NCBI RefSeq assembly: GCF_904846075.1
Contig: NZ_CAJGZH010000001.1
Span: forward strand, 186,001-250,000
Source of the DNA: Psychrobacter glacincola
Lineage (GTDB): Bacteria > Pseudomonadota > Gammaproteobacteria > Pseudomonadales > Moraxellaceae
Direction of reading: 5' to 3'
Length of the DNA: 64,000 bases
Shown here: positions 53,882-61,551 of the stretch, in pieces
Numbering within the stretch: the stretch's first letter is position 1
How the letters are laid out: every line of letters starts with the position of its first letter
Program-made: the position numbers and the translations under genes
Notes under the pieces: model-generated
Database searches by the model: none
Told to the model about the DNA's origin: nothing
The model's input: the letters and a program-made list of their open reading frames with translations, nothing else

Positions 53882-54961
53882 ATGTCTATCGCATCTACGC
53901 AAGCGGATAAAAAGTCTAGTAATCACCCTAACAAGATTAAAGTCTCGGGTGTTATTTTAGTTGATAAACCCAAAGGCATGACTTCACAGCAAGTGGTGTC
54001 AAAGGTGAAGTATCTTTTTAAGTCGCCAAATCATGACAGTAAAAAAGCGGGGCACACAGGGACACTTGATCCAATGGCAACTGGTCTATTGCCGATTTGT
54101 ATGGGTGAAGCGACAAAATTTAGTCATTATCAGCTAGATGCAGATAAATCTTATCAAGCAACTATTCTACTTGGCGGTCAAACTGATACTGGTGATGCCG
54201 ATGGTCAAATCACTGCTAAGGCACCCATTCCAAAATTTGATGATGTACTGTTAGACAAAGTCGCTCAGCAGTTTTTAGGTGCTCAGCAGCAGATACCACC
54301 GATGTATTCTGCACTAAAAAAAGATGGCAAAAAACTCTATGAGTATGCTCGTGCGGGAATTGAGGTAGAACGAGCGCCTAGAGGTATTGTAATCAAGGCC
54401 ATTGATTTAAAAGCGCTTGATCATGAGAAAATTCAATTGACAGTGACCTGTACTAAAGGGACTTATGTGCGTGTACTCGGTGAAGACATCGCTAAAGCGA
54501 TGGGTACATTAGGGCATTTGACTGCATTACGCCGTACGCAGGTTGGTGATTTTAAAATCAATGATGCGATTACTTTGCCAGACTTAGAAGCATTAGTGTT
54601 CGATAACAGGCAAGAGCAATTGATGCCGGTAGATGCTTGCATTAATATTGAAGCTGAGATGGTGTTGACGTTTGAGCAGTGTGAGCGTATACAGATGGGT
54701 CAACGCTTGAATGTGTTTGAGCAACTGACAGACAGTCTGCGCGACTATATTTCAACTAGTATCAGTCATCAGTCGTCTGTGTCAGAAAACGACGATATCC
54801 AACTAGATAGTGATATTGTGAGTAGTAACGATGACCAACAACCCTTGATCCATGAGATTCCAGTTGATATTCGTTTGATAAATCATCAAGGTCAGTTTCT
54901 TGGACTGGGTGCCGTAAGTCTCAACGGTAGATTGCAGCCTAAAAAATTAATCCAGCGTTAA
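53882..54961 (+). CDS. truB: tRNA pseudouridine(55) synthase TruB
   Basis: TruB makes pseudouridine 55 in the T loop of tRNAs. The start at 53882 gives 359 residues; the frame opens earlier, inside rbfA. The family motifs are VILVDKPKGMTSQQVV, KKAGHTGTLDPMATGLLP with the catalytic Asp, and KDGKKLYEYARAG. The C-terminal PUA-like region holds a polar, acidic stretch (about residues 285-325) that is longer than in E. coli TruB (314). Confidence 0.94.
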   Translation: MSIASTQADKKSSNHPNKIKVSGVILVDKPKGMTSQQVVSKVKYLFKSPNHDSKKAGHTGTLDPMATGLLPICMGEATKFSHYQLDADKSYQATILLGGQTDTGDADGQITAKAPIPKFDDVLLDKVAQQFLGAQQQIPPMYSALKKDGKKLYEYARAGIEVERAPRGIVIKAIDLKALDHEKIQLTVTCTKGTYVRVLGEDIAKAMGTLGHLTALRRTQVGDFKINDAITLPDLEALVFDNRQEQLMPVDACINIEAEMVLTFEQCERIQMGQRLNVFEQLTDSLRDYISTSISHQSSVSENDDIQLDSDIVSSNDDQQPLIHEIPVDIRLINHQGQFLGLGAVSLNGRLQPKKLIQR

Positions 54962-55337
54962 TGTTACGGTTCTTATATAACCCTCGTTTAAACACGTTTT
55001 AGCTTACTAATAGTTTACACTAATCACATATCCTCACATTTTATTGCAGGTTTCACCTATGGTGGAACCTGTTTTTTTTGTACTTTAGATCTACCAGATA
55101 GGAAGTCTGGGTAGAAGAATAAATCGAACTAAGACTCTAAGAATAAGAACATAAAAAAATAATAAGATAAAAAGTCATATATCAAAAATAGAAACTAGGT
55201 TCGAAAGAGAATATTTAATAGGAACAAGATGGGTCAGAGGAAGACTATACAGCCAATAATAACAACGACTCATAAAAATAAAGTATGAATAATAAAACAA
55301 CTAAAAGAAAATCACTCATAACGAAAAAAGGAATATC
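54962..55337. other. Intergenic region truB-pfpI with an A-rich leader
   Basis: After the truB terminator, the stretch from about 55135 to the pfpI start is strongly A-rich and T-poor on the plus strand. This is a marked strand bias compared with the rest of the window. It presumably contains the pfpI promoter and leader, but no clear boxes are seen. Confidence 0.5.
55047..55079 (+). terminator. truB terminator
   Basis: CAGGTTTCAC and GTGGAACCTG pair with one G-T wobble around CTATG, followed by eight T's. Confidence 0.9.
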
Positions 55338-55862
55338 ATGAAAACCATCGCTTTTTTACTACATAATAACTTCGAGCAAGCAGAATACGAAAAGGTTAAT
55401 AATCAACTCAAAGATAAAGGTTACAAGACACTTCTTATAACCACAAATAAAGAAAAAGAAGTGCAAGCCATGCAGCAAGATGTAGACAAAGGCGATACAT
55501 TTACTGCTGATATCTATGCAAAAGACGCAAGCGTTTCTGATTATGATGCGTTGGTACTACCAGGTGGTACTGTCAATGCGGATACGATTCGTGGCAATGA
55601 AGAGGCTCATAGTATTATCAACGCTATCAATGATGCAGGCAAGCCATTAGCTGTCATTTGCCATGCTCCTTGGGCACTTATCAATACAGGCATTGCCAAA
55701 GGTAAAACGCTCACTGCTTATCATACGCTACAGATAGATTTAGAAAACGCTGGTGCAAAATTTGTAGATCAAACAGTACAGGTAGACGGTAATTTGATTA
55801 CCTCACGTAATCCAGATGATATCAGCAATTTCGTTGATGCTATTGATAAGGCATTATCTTAA
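55338..55862 (+). CDS. DJ-1/PfpI family protein
   Basis: A 174-residue class I glutamine amidotransferase-like protein of the PfpI/YhbO type. The nucleophilic elbow is AVICHAPW with Cys108 and His109, and the early NNFEQAEYE carries the conserved Glu. Members act as stress-protective deglycases or proteases, with debated activity. AAAAAAGGAA precedes the start. It is followed by two small charged proteins that look co-regulated. The insertion interrupts the otherwise conserved truB-rpsO-pnp order. Confidence 0.88.
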   Translation: MKTIAFLLHNNFEQAEYEKVNNQLKDKGYKTLLITTNKEKEVQAMQQDVDKGDTFTADIYAKDASVSDYDALVLPGGTVNADTIRGNEEAHSIINAINDAGKPLAVICHAPWALINTGIAKGKTLTAYHTLQIDLENAGAKFVDQTVQVDGNLITSRNPDDISNFVDAIDKALS

Positions 55863-55937
55863 TTTTTCTACCCACTTACTGAGTAATTAATTACTTATAT
55901 TTCTTAAACATTCACAACTGTAACTGAGGAAAATATT

Positions 55938-56099
55938 ATGTCAAACTCTAACCCAAGCGATACCAAGCTTGAGCAACAACGTTCTGAGTCAGCAACTGCA
56001 GCGCTTAAAAGCCAAACTGAGAACAATCATACTGAAGATAGTGAAGCCGCAGCAGATCGTATTGCAGACAATGTAAAAAACGCTAAAGAAGACAAGTAG
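55938..56099 (+). CDS. Small hydrophilic protein (53 residues)
   Basis: A 53-codon gene starting MSNSNPSDTKLEQQRSES and ending DNVKNAKEDK. It is rich in Ser, Ala, Asn, Glu and Lys, with no hydrophobic segment, and likely to be disordered or helical. GAGGAAAA at good spacing before the ATG supports translation. It begins 76 bp after the PfpI gene and shares the MSNS start with the next gene. I do not recognise a family. It could be a hydrophilin-like stress protein; that is inference from composition. Confidence 0.65.
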   Translation: MSNSNPSDTKLEQQRSESATAALKSQTENNHTEDSEAAADRIADNVKNAKEDK

Positions 56100-56242
56100 A
56101 GTATGTGACGTGTCATCCATAACAAGGTGACACTGATATATTTGCTGATTATCTCTACATCTCAATATCACTGATGACATTTGCATCTCAATGTAAAAAG
56201 TATAAAACAGCTACTTCAAAAAATAATAATTCAGGAGCTAAT

Positions 56243-56419
56243 ATGAGTAATTCATTGAATAACATGGATGAGCAAGAAAAAGAGATTGAAAGGCTTGCAG
56301 AAGACATGAATCCTAGCGAGCATGCTACTCCTGATAGTTTAGCAGAAGTTACCACAGCTGCACCGCTTGAAGATGATGAACTAGGCGGTAACGCGACGGA
56401 AGATGACGTCAAGAAATAA
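56243..56419 (+). CDS. Small acidic protein (58 residues)
   Basis: A 58-codon acidic gene starting MSNSLNNMDEQEKEIERLAE and ending NATEDDVKK. AGGAG at 56233-56237 lies at good spacing. The composition is rich in Glu, Asp, Ala and Leu, with no cysteine and no hydrophobic stretch. It follows the 53-codon gene by 143 bp and shares its first four residues. No family is recognised. A terminator downstream (56488-56516) closes the unit. Confidence 0.65.
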   Translation: MSNSLNNMDEQEKEIERLAEDMNPSEHATPDSLAEVTTAAPLEDDELGGNATEDDVKK

Positions 56420-56487
56420 GCAAATTCTATTGCCTATTGACGGATGATTTAACTATAAAAAATAAATCTGACTTTACAAGTATTATG

Positions 56488-56516
56488 AAAAACTGCTGCT
56501 AGTTCAGCAGTTTTTT
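56488..56516 (+). terminator. Terminator after the small acidic protein
   Basis: AAAACTGCTG and CAGCAGTTTT pair perfectly around CTAGTT, followed by T's. Confidence 0.85.
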
Positions 56517-56524
56517 GTTATAAT
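56516..56524 (+). promoter_or_regulatory. Extended -10 promoter upstream of rpsO
   Basis: TGTTATAAT is a perfect extended -10 element: TG, one base, TATAAT at 56519-56524. It begins inside the T tract of the preceding terminator. Confidence 0.55.
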
Positions 56525-56786
56525 CACCGTCACATTTACATTAGGTTGAGATCAGATATCGTGCTTCATAGACTGTCCAAAACGGATAGTTATATTAAGT
56601 GCTCTCTCATCGCAACTTATCCTAAATGGTCGTTATGACTCATTAGCTTGTCGTACACTAGGTCAACTCTAGTAATGCAGGGTTGTCCTGAATGACGTGC
56701 AGGCTATTTTATTTACTATTCTACTGCTTTAGATCTTACTCAAATTCGAGAATGTCTTAAAGTTTTTAGCATTGCCGGAGATATTT

Positions 56787-57053
56787 ATGCTAACTAATAC
56801 CGATCGCGAACAAATCATTGCTCAATACCAACGTGGCGAAAATGACACTGGTTCTCCAGAAGTTCAAGTAGCTCTATTGAGTGCTCGTATCAACGATTTG
56901 CAGAACCATTTTAAAGCACATAAAGCTGACCATCATAGCCGTCGCGGTCTTATCCGTATGGTTAACACGCGTCGTAAATTGCTTGATTACCTAAAAGGTA
57001 AAGATCTTGGTCGTTACACCACGCTTATCAGCCAGTTAGGTCTACGTCGTTAA
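56787..57053 (+). CDS. rpsO: 30S ribosomal protein S15
   Basis: S15 is a primary binder of the central domain of 16S rRNA. The 88-residue protein is full length, with the [21 protein letters not shown] and [21 protein letters not shown] segments characteristic of S15. The ATG at 56787 follows GGAG; the frame opens five codons earlier but without support. rpsO-pnp is a conserved pair. Confidence 0.97.
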   Translation: MLTNTDREQIIAQYQRGENDTGSPEVQVALLSARINDLQNHFKAHKADHHSRRGLIRMVNTRRKLLDYLKGKDLGRYTTLISQLGLRR

Positions 57054-57173
57054 TCTAACGACAATAGTACGAGTGGATGCTAAAATAAAAGAAGCCATCA
57101 TATGGTGCTATTTTAGAATTTTTGCTGATTCGCTTGGAACTTGCTTGTTGCTATCGATAAAATAGATTTTTCT

Positions 57174-57208
57174 AAAAACGGTGTGGAATAGTTTCACGCC
57201 GTTTTTTT
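57174..57208 (+). terminator. rpsO terminator
   Basis: AAACGGTGTG and CACGCCGTTT pair with one G-T wobble, followed by seven T's. Confidence 0.82.
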
Positions 57209-57695
57209 ATGCTTATTCATTTTCAAGATTGATTTTGGATAGCATTGGTTATAAAGACCAATTCAAAGTAGGTAATAGAAGTTTTCGTAAAAACAGTAAC
57301 ACTAGAGCCTAGAGCTAAGTGTTTTCTATCGATAATTGCTGTGTTCCGCAATTCATTGGTCAATGGCTATAAATCACTGTAAAATAATGCCTTGTGAGTT
57401 TGATAGTATATCTACTACATATATGGTGACTATTTATAAAATACCCGTTTCTTAGCTTATAGAATAGCTAGCTGCGCTAATATCCAACTCTCAAAAGCGC
57501 AGAAAAATAGCCTGTAGGGTTTTTAGCACCGAAGTCTTTTGACTTAAGGTCTTTTTGATAGTATTTATAGTAAAGCCAAAATTGAATGACCAAATATACA
57601 CAATAGTACGATGTCTAGCACCGATAGGCATATGGAATAACTAGGTAATGTTATTGGCACTGGTTGAGATGATTTCTGAGAGAAAGACTGTCAAT

Positions 57696-57727
57696 TAGTA
57701 GTCATATACACTAGTAGTCACATACAC
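57696..57727 (+). repeat. 16-bp tandem pair upstream of pnp
   Basis: TAGTAGTCATATACAC and TAGTAGTCACATACAC are adjacent and differ at one base. Confidence 0.9.
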
Positions 57728-57742
57728 AGAATTTTAATGAAA

Positions 57743-57770
57743 AATATCAGCTTTTTATAATGCTGATATT
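57743..57770 (+). promoter_or_regulatory. Hairpin in the pnp leader
   Basis: AATATCAGC (57743-57751) and GCTGATATT (57762-57770) form a perfect 9-bp stem with a 10-nt loop, 30 nt before the pnp start. In E. coli a leader stem-loop cut by RNase III mediates pnp autoregulation. The position fits, but the stem is short. Confidence 0.5.
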
Positions 57771-57800
57771 ACTTTCGTCAGTCAACATTAGGAAGATTAT

Positions 57801-59903
57801 ATGACAATGTTTAACACCATTAAGCGTGAATTTCAGTATGGCAACCAACAGGTTGTGATTGAGACAGGTCGTATTGCTCGTCAAGCAAACTCTATCTTAG
57901 TACATATGGGCGGCGTTACGGTACTTGTCGCAGCAGTGGTAAAGTCAGAGGCTAAAGAAGGTCAAAACTTCTTTCCGCTAACGGTTAATTATCAAGAAAA
58001 AATGTATGCAGCGGGCAAAATCCCAGGTGCCTATGGCAAACGTGAAGGTCGTGCAAGCGAGTTCGAAACCCTAACCTCACGCTTGATTGACCGTCCGATT
58101 CGTCCGCTATTCCCTGAAGGTTACGTTAACGAAATCCAAATTACGGCAACGGTTGTTTCATCAGATAAGACTCAGTCTGCAGATATCGCAGCCTTAATCG
58201 GCGCATCAGCGGCACTGGCTATCTCTGATGCACCATTCAATGGTCCAGTCGCAGCTGCCCGTGTTGGCTTTATCAACGGCGAGTACATCCTGAACCCAAC
58301 CATTGAGCAGCTTAAAGAGAGTGATCTTGATTTGGTTGTGGCTGGTACGAAGTCTGCGGTACTAATGGTTGAATCTGAAGCCGCAGAGCTGTCAGAAGAT
58401 CAAATGCTAGGCGCGGTATTATATGGTCATCAACAACAGCAAATCGTTATTGATAACATTGCTTCAATGGCAGAAGAAATCGGTACTGCTAAGCAGCAGT
58501 ATACTGCCCCTGAGCGTGATCAAGCGCTTACCAGCAGCATGAAAGAGCAGTTTGGCGAGCAAGTTGCTGACGCTTATACGATTACTGATAAGCAAGCGCG
58601 CTACACTAAGCTTGATGAAATCAAGCAATCAATTATCGATGCGCTCGCTGGTGATGCTGAGTCAGAAACTTACGCTGATACAGTATCTGAGCTTAAAGAA
58701 ATTTATAACGATCTTAAATATCGTACGGTTCGTGACAATATCTTGTCAGGTAAGCCGCGTATTGATGGTCGTGATCTTGAGACTGTTCGTGCCCTTGACG
58801 TACAAGTTGGTGTATTGCCATACACGCATGGTTCAGCATTGTTCACACGCGGTGAAACGCAAGCATTGGTTACGACTACATTGGGTAACAGTCGCGACGT
58901 TAACATGATTGACTCGCTAGGTGGCACTATCCGTGACCATTTCATGCTGCATTACAACTTCCCACATTTCTCAGTAGGTGAAACGGGTCGTGAAGGTATT
59001 CCAAAACGTCGTGAAATCGGTCATGGTCGTTTGGCACGTCGCGGTGTACAAGCGATGCTACCGGATAGCGAACGCTTCCCGTATGTCATCCGTGTGGTAT
59101 CAGAGATTACTGAGTCAAATGGTTCATCTTCTATGGCGTCTGTTTGCGGCGCAAGCTTGGCATTGATGGATGCTGGTGTTCCACTAAAAGCACCAGTTGC
59201 TGGTATCGCTATGGGTCTGGTTAAAGAAGGTGAGCGTTTCGCTGTACTATCAGACATCTTAGGTGATGAAGATCATCTTGGCGATATGGATTTTAAAGTT
59301 GCTGGTTCTAAAGATGGTATCACTGCGCTGCAGATGGACATCAAAATCGAAGGTATTACGCCTGACATCATGGAGCAAGCGCTTAAGCAAGCCCATGCCG
59401 GTCGTATCCATATTTTGGACGCGATGAATAAAGTATTGCCTGAGAGCCGTACTGAAATCAACGCTCATGCACCAAACTATGCGGTTATCGAAATCAATCC
59501 GGACAAAATCCGTGACGTAATCGGTAAAGGCGGCGCGATGATTCGTCAACTAACCGAAGAGACTGGCGCAGTTATCGATATCGATGATGGCGGCACGATT
59601 CGTATATTTGGTGAAAACAAAGCGGCAACTAAAGCAGCTATCGGTAGAATCGAAGCGTTGACGGCAGAAGTCGAAGTGGGCAAAACTTATGAAGGTACGG
59701 TTGCTCGTATCGTTGATTTTGGCGCGTTTATTAACGTCTTGCCAAACACTGATGGCTTGGTACATATCTCACAAATCGCTGAAGAGCGCGTTGAGAATGT
59801 TTCTGACTACCTAAAAGAAGGTCAGATCGTTAAAGTCTTCGTCCAAGACGTCGATAACCGTGGTCGTATTAAATTGACTATGAAAGGTATCGAACAAAGC
59901 TAA
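57801..59903 (+). CDS. pnp: Polyribonucleotide nucleotidyltransferase (PNPase)
   Basis: PNPase degrades RNA from the 3' end by phosphorolysis. The 700-residue protein has two RNase PH domains (about residues 10-225 and 320-545), a KH domain with [20 protein letters not shown] and a C-terminal S1 domain ([20 protein letters not shown]). GGAAG precedes the ATG. It is the last gene of the conserved cluster and is important in cold growth. Confidence 0.97.
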   Translation: MTMFNTIKREFQYGNQQVVIETGRIARQANSILVHMGGVTVLVAAVVKSEAKEGQNFFPLTVNYQEKMYAAGKIPGAYGKREGRASEFETLTSRLIDRPIRPLFPEGYVNEIQITATVVSSDKTQSADIAALIGASAALAISDAPFNGPVAAARVGFINGEYILNPTIEQLKESDLDLVVAGTKSAVLMVESEAAELSEDQMLGAVLYGHQQQQIVIDNIASMAEEIGTAKQQYTAPERDQALTSSMKEQFGEQVADAYTITDKQARYTKLDEIKQSIIDALAGDAESETYADTVSELKEIYNDLKYRTVRDNILSGKPRIDGRDLETVRALDVQVGVLPYTHGSALFTRGETQALVTTTLGNSRDVNMIDSLGGTIRDHFMLHYNFPHFSVGETGREGIPKRREIGHGRLARRGVQAMLPDSERFPYVIRVVSEITESNGSSSMASVCGASLALMDAGVPLKAPVAGIAMGLVKEGERFAVLSDILGDEDHLGDMDFKVAGSKDGITALQMDIKIEGITPDIMEQALKQAHAGRIHILDAMNKVLPESRTEINAHAPNYAVIEINPDKIRDVIGKGGAMIRQLTEETGAVIDIDDGGTIRIFGENKAATKAAIGRIEALTAEVEVGKTYEGTVARIVDFGAFINVLPNTDGLVHISQIAEERVENVSDYLKEGQIVKVFVQDVDNRGRIKLTMKGIEQS

Positions 59904-59929
59904 TCGATATCTAATGTAGTCAACATCTA

Positions 59930-59976
59930 AAAACCGCTTTAAGTCTCTCGTCATGAGTGCTTAAGGCGGTTTTTTT
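59930..59976. terminator. pnp terminator
   Basis: AACCGCTTTAAG and CTTAAGGCGGTT pair with one G-T wobble around a 16-nt loop, followed by T's. A's on the other side could serve the convergent gene. Confidence 0.85.
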
Positions 59977-60014
59977 ATGGGTGTAAAATCTTGTTTTCAG
60001 TAGAATATCTTATT

Positions 60015-60052
60015 AAAGTAAATGGCCTATATCAAAGTGATTGGTCTATATT
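60015..60052 (-). repeat. 19-bp tandem pair spanning the stop of the macro-domain gene
   Basis: AAAGTAAATGGCCTATATC (60015) and AAAGTGATTGGTCTATATT (60034) share 14 of 19 positions. The stop codon of the convergent gene lies across their junction. Confidence 0.7.
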
Positions 60053-60622
60053 AAAGTCTTTAGGAAGATGAATATCGATTCGAACTTTAGGCAAATCTTG
60101 TAGGTGCTGTAAGAGTAACGGTAAGATATCAGCGTGCCAGTCTAACGCAAGTGAGCCTGCGTTTGCTAAATTGGCTGCGTTGGAAACGTTAGCTGTCTCA
60201 TTTCGTGAGTGGTTATGAATAAGTGGGCGTGCGAGGAGGGCAATTCTACGAATACCTTGATAACGGATGAGCGGGATAAGCTGCTCAGATAAATCTTTCA
60301 ATGCGGCAATCAACCATTGTGACCGTGTGGGGTGGTAAGGATGATTTGATACCACAAGATTAGCGATATAACTGGGCTGATTGCCATTACTGCTGATGCT
60401 TAAACCAGCTTGCTCAAGCGCACGTTTATGCAGTAAGCAACTACCTACACGTAAACTGCCATCACGGCATGCGCGATAGTAACGTTGATAATTATCAGCA
60501 AATAAAGTCTTAGCTTTTGTGAGAACAGGGTCTAAAAGAATCCCTGCAGTATTGACTGGTAGAATAAGCAGCTGCGCGCTACTATTTAAGATAGGGGCGT
60601 GGGTAAGTTGCAAAGTCGCCAT
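60032..60622 (-). CDS. Divergent macro-domain protein, DarG-like fold
   Basis: A 196-residue protein that aligns by eye with the DarG/Appr-1''-p type macro domain. LLILPVNTAGILLD matches the VNTxNxxGVMGKG strand-loop; NYQRYYRACRDGSLRVGSCLL matches the typical YxxxCxxGxLxxG segment; IRRIALLARPLI matches the strand before the catalytic loop; and LALDWHADILPLLLQHL matches the GLDWxxVxPLI helix. The GKG and GCGNGG phosphate-binding loops are absent, and a polar loop of about 20 residues replaces the latter. So ADP-ribose hydrolase activity is doubtful. AAGGGGCTGAC precedes the start. No toxin partner is adjacent. Confidence 0.6.
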   Translation of the reverse strand: MATLQLTHAPILNSSAQLLILPVNTAGILLDPVLTKAKTLFADNYQRYYRACRDGSLRVGSCLLHKRALEQAGLSISSNGNQPSYIANLVVSNHPYHPTRSQWLIAALKDLSEQLIPLIRYQGIRRIALLARPLIHNHSRNETANVSNAANLANAGSLALDWHADILPLLLQHLQDLPKVRIDIHLPKDFNIDQSL

Positions 60623-60655
60623 TGTCAGCCCCTTGATAAAAGTCTAAATAATGAG

Positions 60656-61180
60656 CTACTGTTTGTCGCCGTTTGTCTCGGCTTCTAATTGCGCTATTTG
60701 TTGTTCAAGTAGGGTGATTTGCTCTGCTTTCATATCAGTTAATTGCTTGTTCATCGTCAGTTGTTCAGCCGCCAATTTTTCTTGTTCGGCTAAGCGCTTA
60801 CGCTCGTCTTCTAAGCGATCTATTTCTTCTTTGGCAAGACTATCTGTTTCTGGCAAAGCCGCATTTAAGATCGCATCAGCATTAGGTATTTGATTAACTG
60901 TGGTTGTCTCATTAGTATTTGACGTTAAGTCACTATTGTTTGAACTATTGTCATTATTACCTAAGGGCGTAGCATCTAATTGAGTAGCGCTATCTGGTTC
61001 GGTAGTCGACGGTGTACTTTCGATAGGCGCAGTATTAGTGTCTATTGAATTGTTTTTCCAGACCAAGTAGCCAATCAGTAATGCCGCTAATATAATAATT
61101 GACCACCATTTCTGGCGTGACTTAGTGGGCTCTTTTTTCAGTGATTTGGTTGACAGAGGACGCATTTTTTGGCTTTTCAT
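60656..61180 (-). CDS. Single-pass membrane protein with C-terminal coiled coil
   Basis: A 174-residue protein with a basic N-terminus, one membrane helix (WWSIIILAALLIGYLVW at about residues 25-41), a long Ser/Thr/Asn-rich disordered linker (about 45-105) and a charged coiled coil (LAKEEIDRLEDERKRLAEQ onward, about 115-170). It is oriented with its bulk in the periplasm if the positive-inside rule holds. I do not recognise a family. It lies 33 bp upstream of the macro-domain gene and in the same direction, so the two may be co-transcribed. Confidence 0.6.
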   Translation of the reverse strand: MKSQKMRPLSTKSLKKEPTKSRQKWWSIIILAALLIGYLVWKNNSIDTNTAPIESTPSTTEPDSATQLDATPLGNNDNSSNNSDLTSNTNETTTVNQIPNADAILNAALPETDSLAKEEIDRLEDERKRLAEQEKLAAEQLTMNKQLTDMKAEQITLLEQQIAQLEAETNGDKQ

Positions 61181-61235
61181 ACTATAGTCGATTTATGTTA
61201 GAAATATAAGTAGCCATACTATAGCAAACTCAAAA

Positions 61236-61265
61236 TAAAAAGCCTATCTATTGCTAGATAGGCTA
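61236..61265 (-). terminator. Terminator after yheV
   Basis: AGCCTATCTA and TAGATAGGCT pair perfectly around TTGC. On the minus strand five T's follow. Confidence 0.88.
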
Positions 61266-61293
61266 GTAGCTATTAAGACTTGACGCTTAATAT

Positions 61294-61551
61294 TTAAGGC
61301 TTGAATTTTACTGTGCCGCTGGTACCAGTAGCCATAGCATCACGTATAAGCTGATCTTCAGCATGGTTTTTAGCACTGATGGCATCAGGGTCGGGGCGAT
61401 GCTCTGCGTGCCCACACAAAGTACACTCGATATATTCATCAGGTGCAGGAGTCACAATATTCACCTGTACTACCGCGTCTATCGCTTGGCATTTTGGGCA
61501 GCGAACGCCTGCTAAAAACCGGCGTTTAGGGCTTGATGATTGGTAGCGCAT
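61294..61551 (-). CDS. yheV: YheV family putative zinc ribbon protein
   Basis: An 85-residue protein with a RRFLAGVRCPKCQAID zinc knuckle and a second pair in YIECTLCGHAEHRPDP, so four cysteines for one zinc. This is the DUF2387/YheV pattern. The ATG directly abuts the stop of prlC (TAAATG), so it is translated as part of the prlC unit, an arrangement shared with other gammaproteobacteria. Function is unknown. Confidence 0.88.
   Translation of the reverse strand: MRYQSSSPKRRFLAGVRCPKCQAIDAVVQVNIVTPAPDEYIECTLCGHAEHRPDPDAISAKNHAEDQLIRDAMATGTSGTVKFKP

Larger units (their letters stand above)
56420..56786. other. Intergenic region upstream of rpsO
   Basis: The region holds a terminator (56488-56516), an overlapping extended -10 promoter (56516-56524) and about 255 nt of presumed rpsO leader. 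In E. coli, S15 represses its own translation by binding its leader; the length here leaves room for such a structure but I cannot assign one. Confidence 0.55.
57054..57800. other. Long intergenic region rpsO-pnp
   Basis: About 750 bp, longer than in most relatives. It holds the rpsO terminator (57174-57208), a 16-bp duplication (57696-57727) and a hairpin (57743-57770) just before pnp. I see no gene in the middle. Confidence 0.55.

Noticed and set aside
55047..55079. GTTTCAC in the truB terminator as a parS half-site
   Set aside because: The other arm (GTGGAAC) is set by the terminator stem with a different centre; it does not fit the parS spacing.
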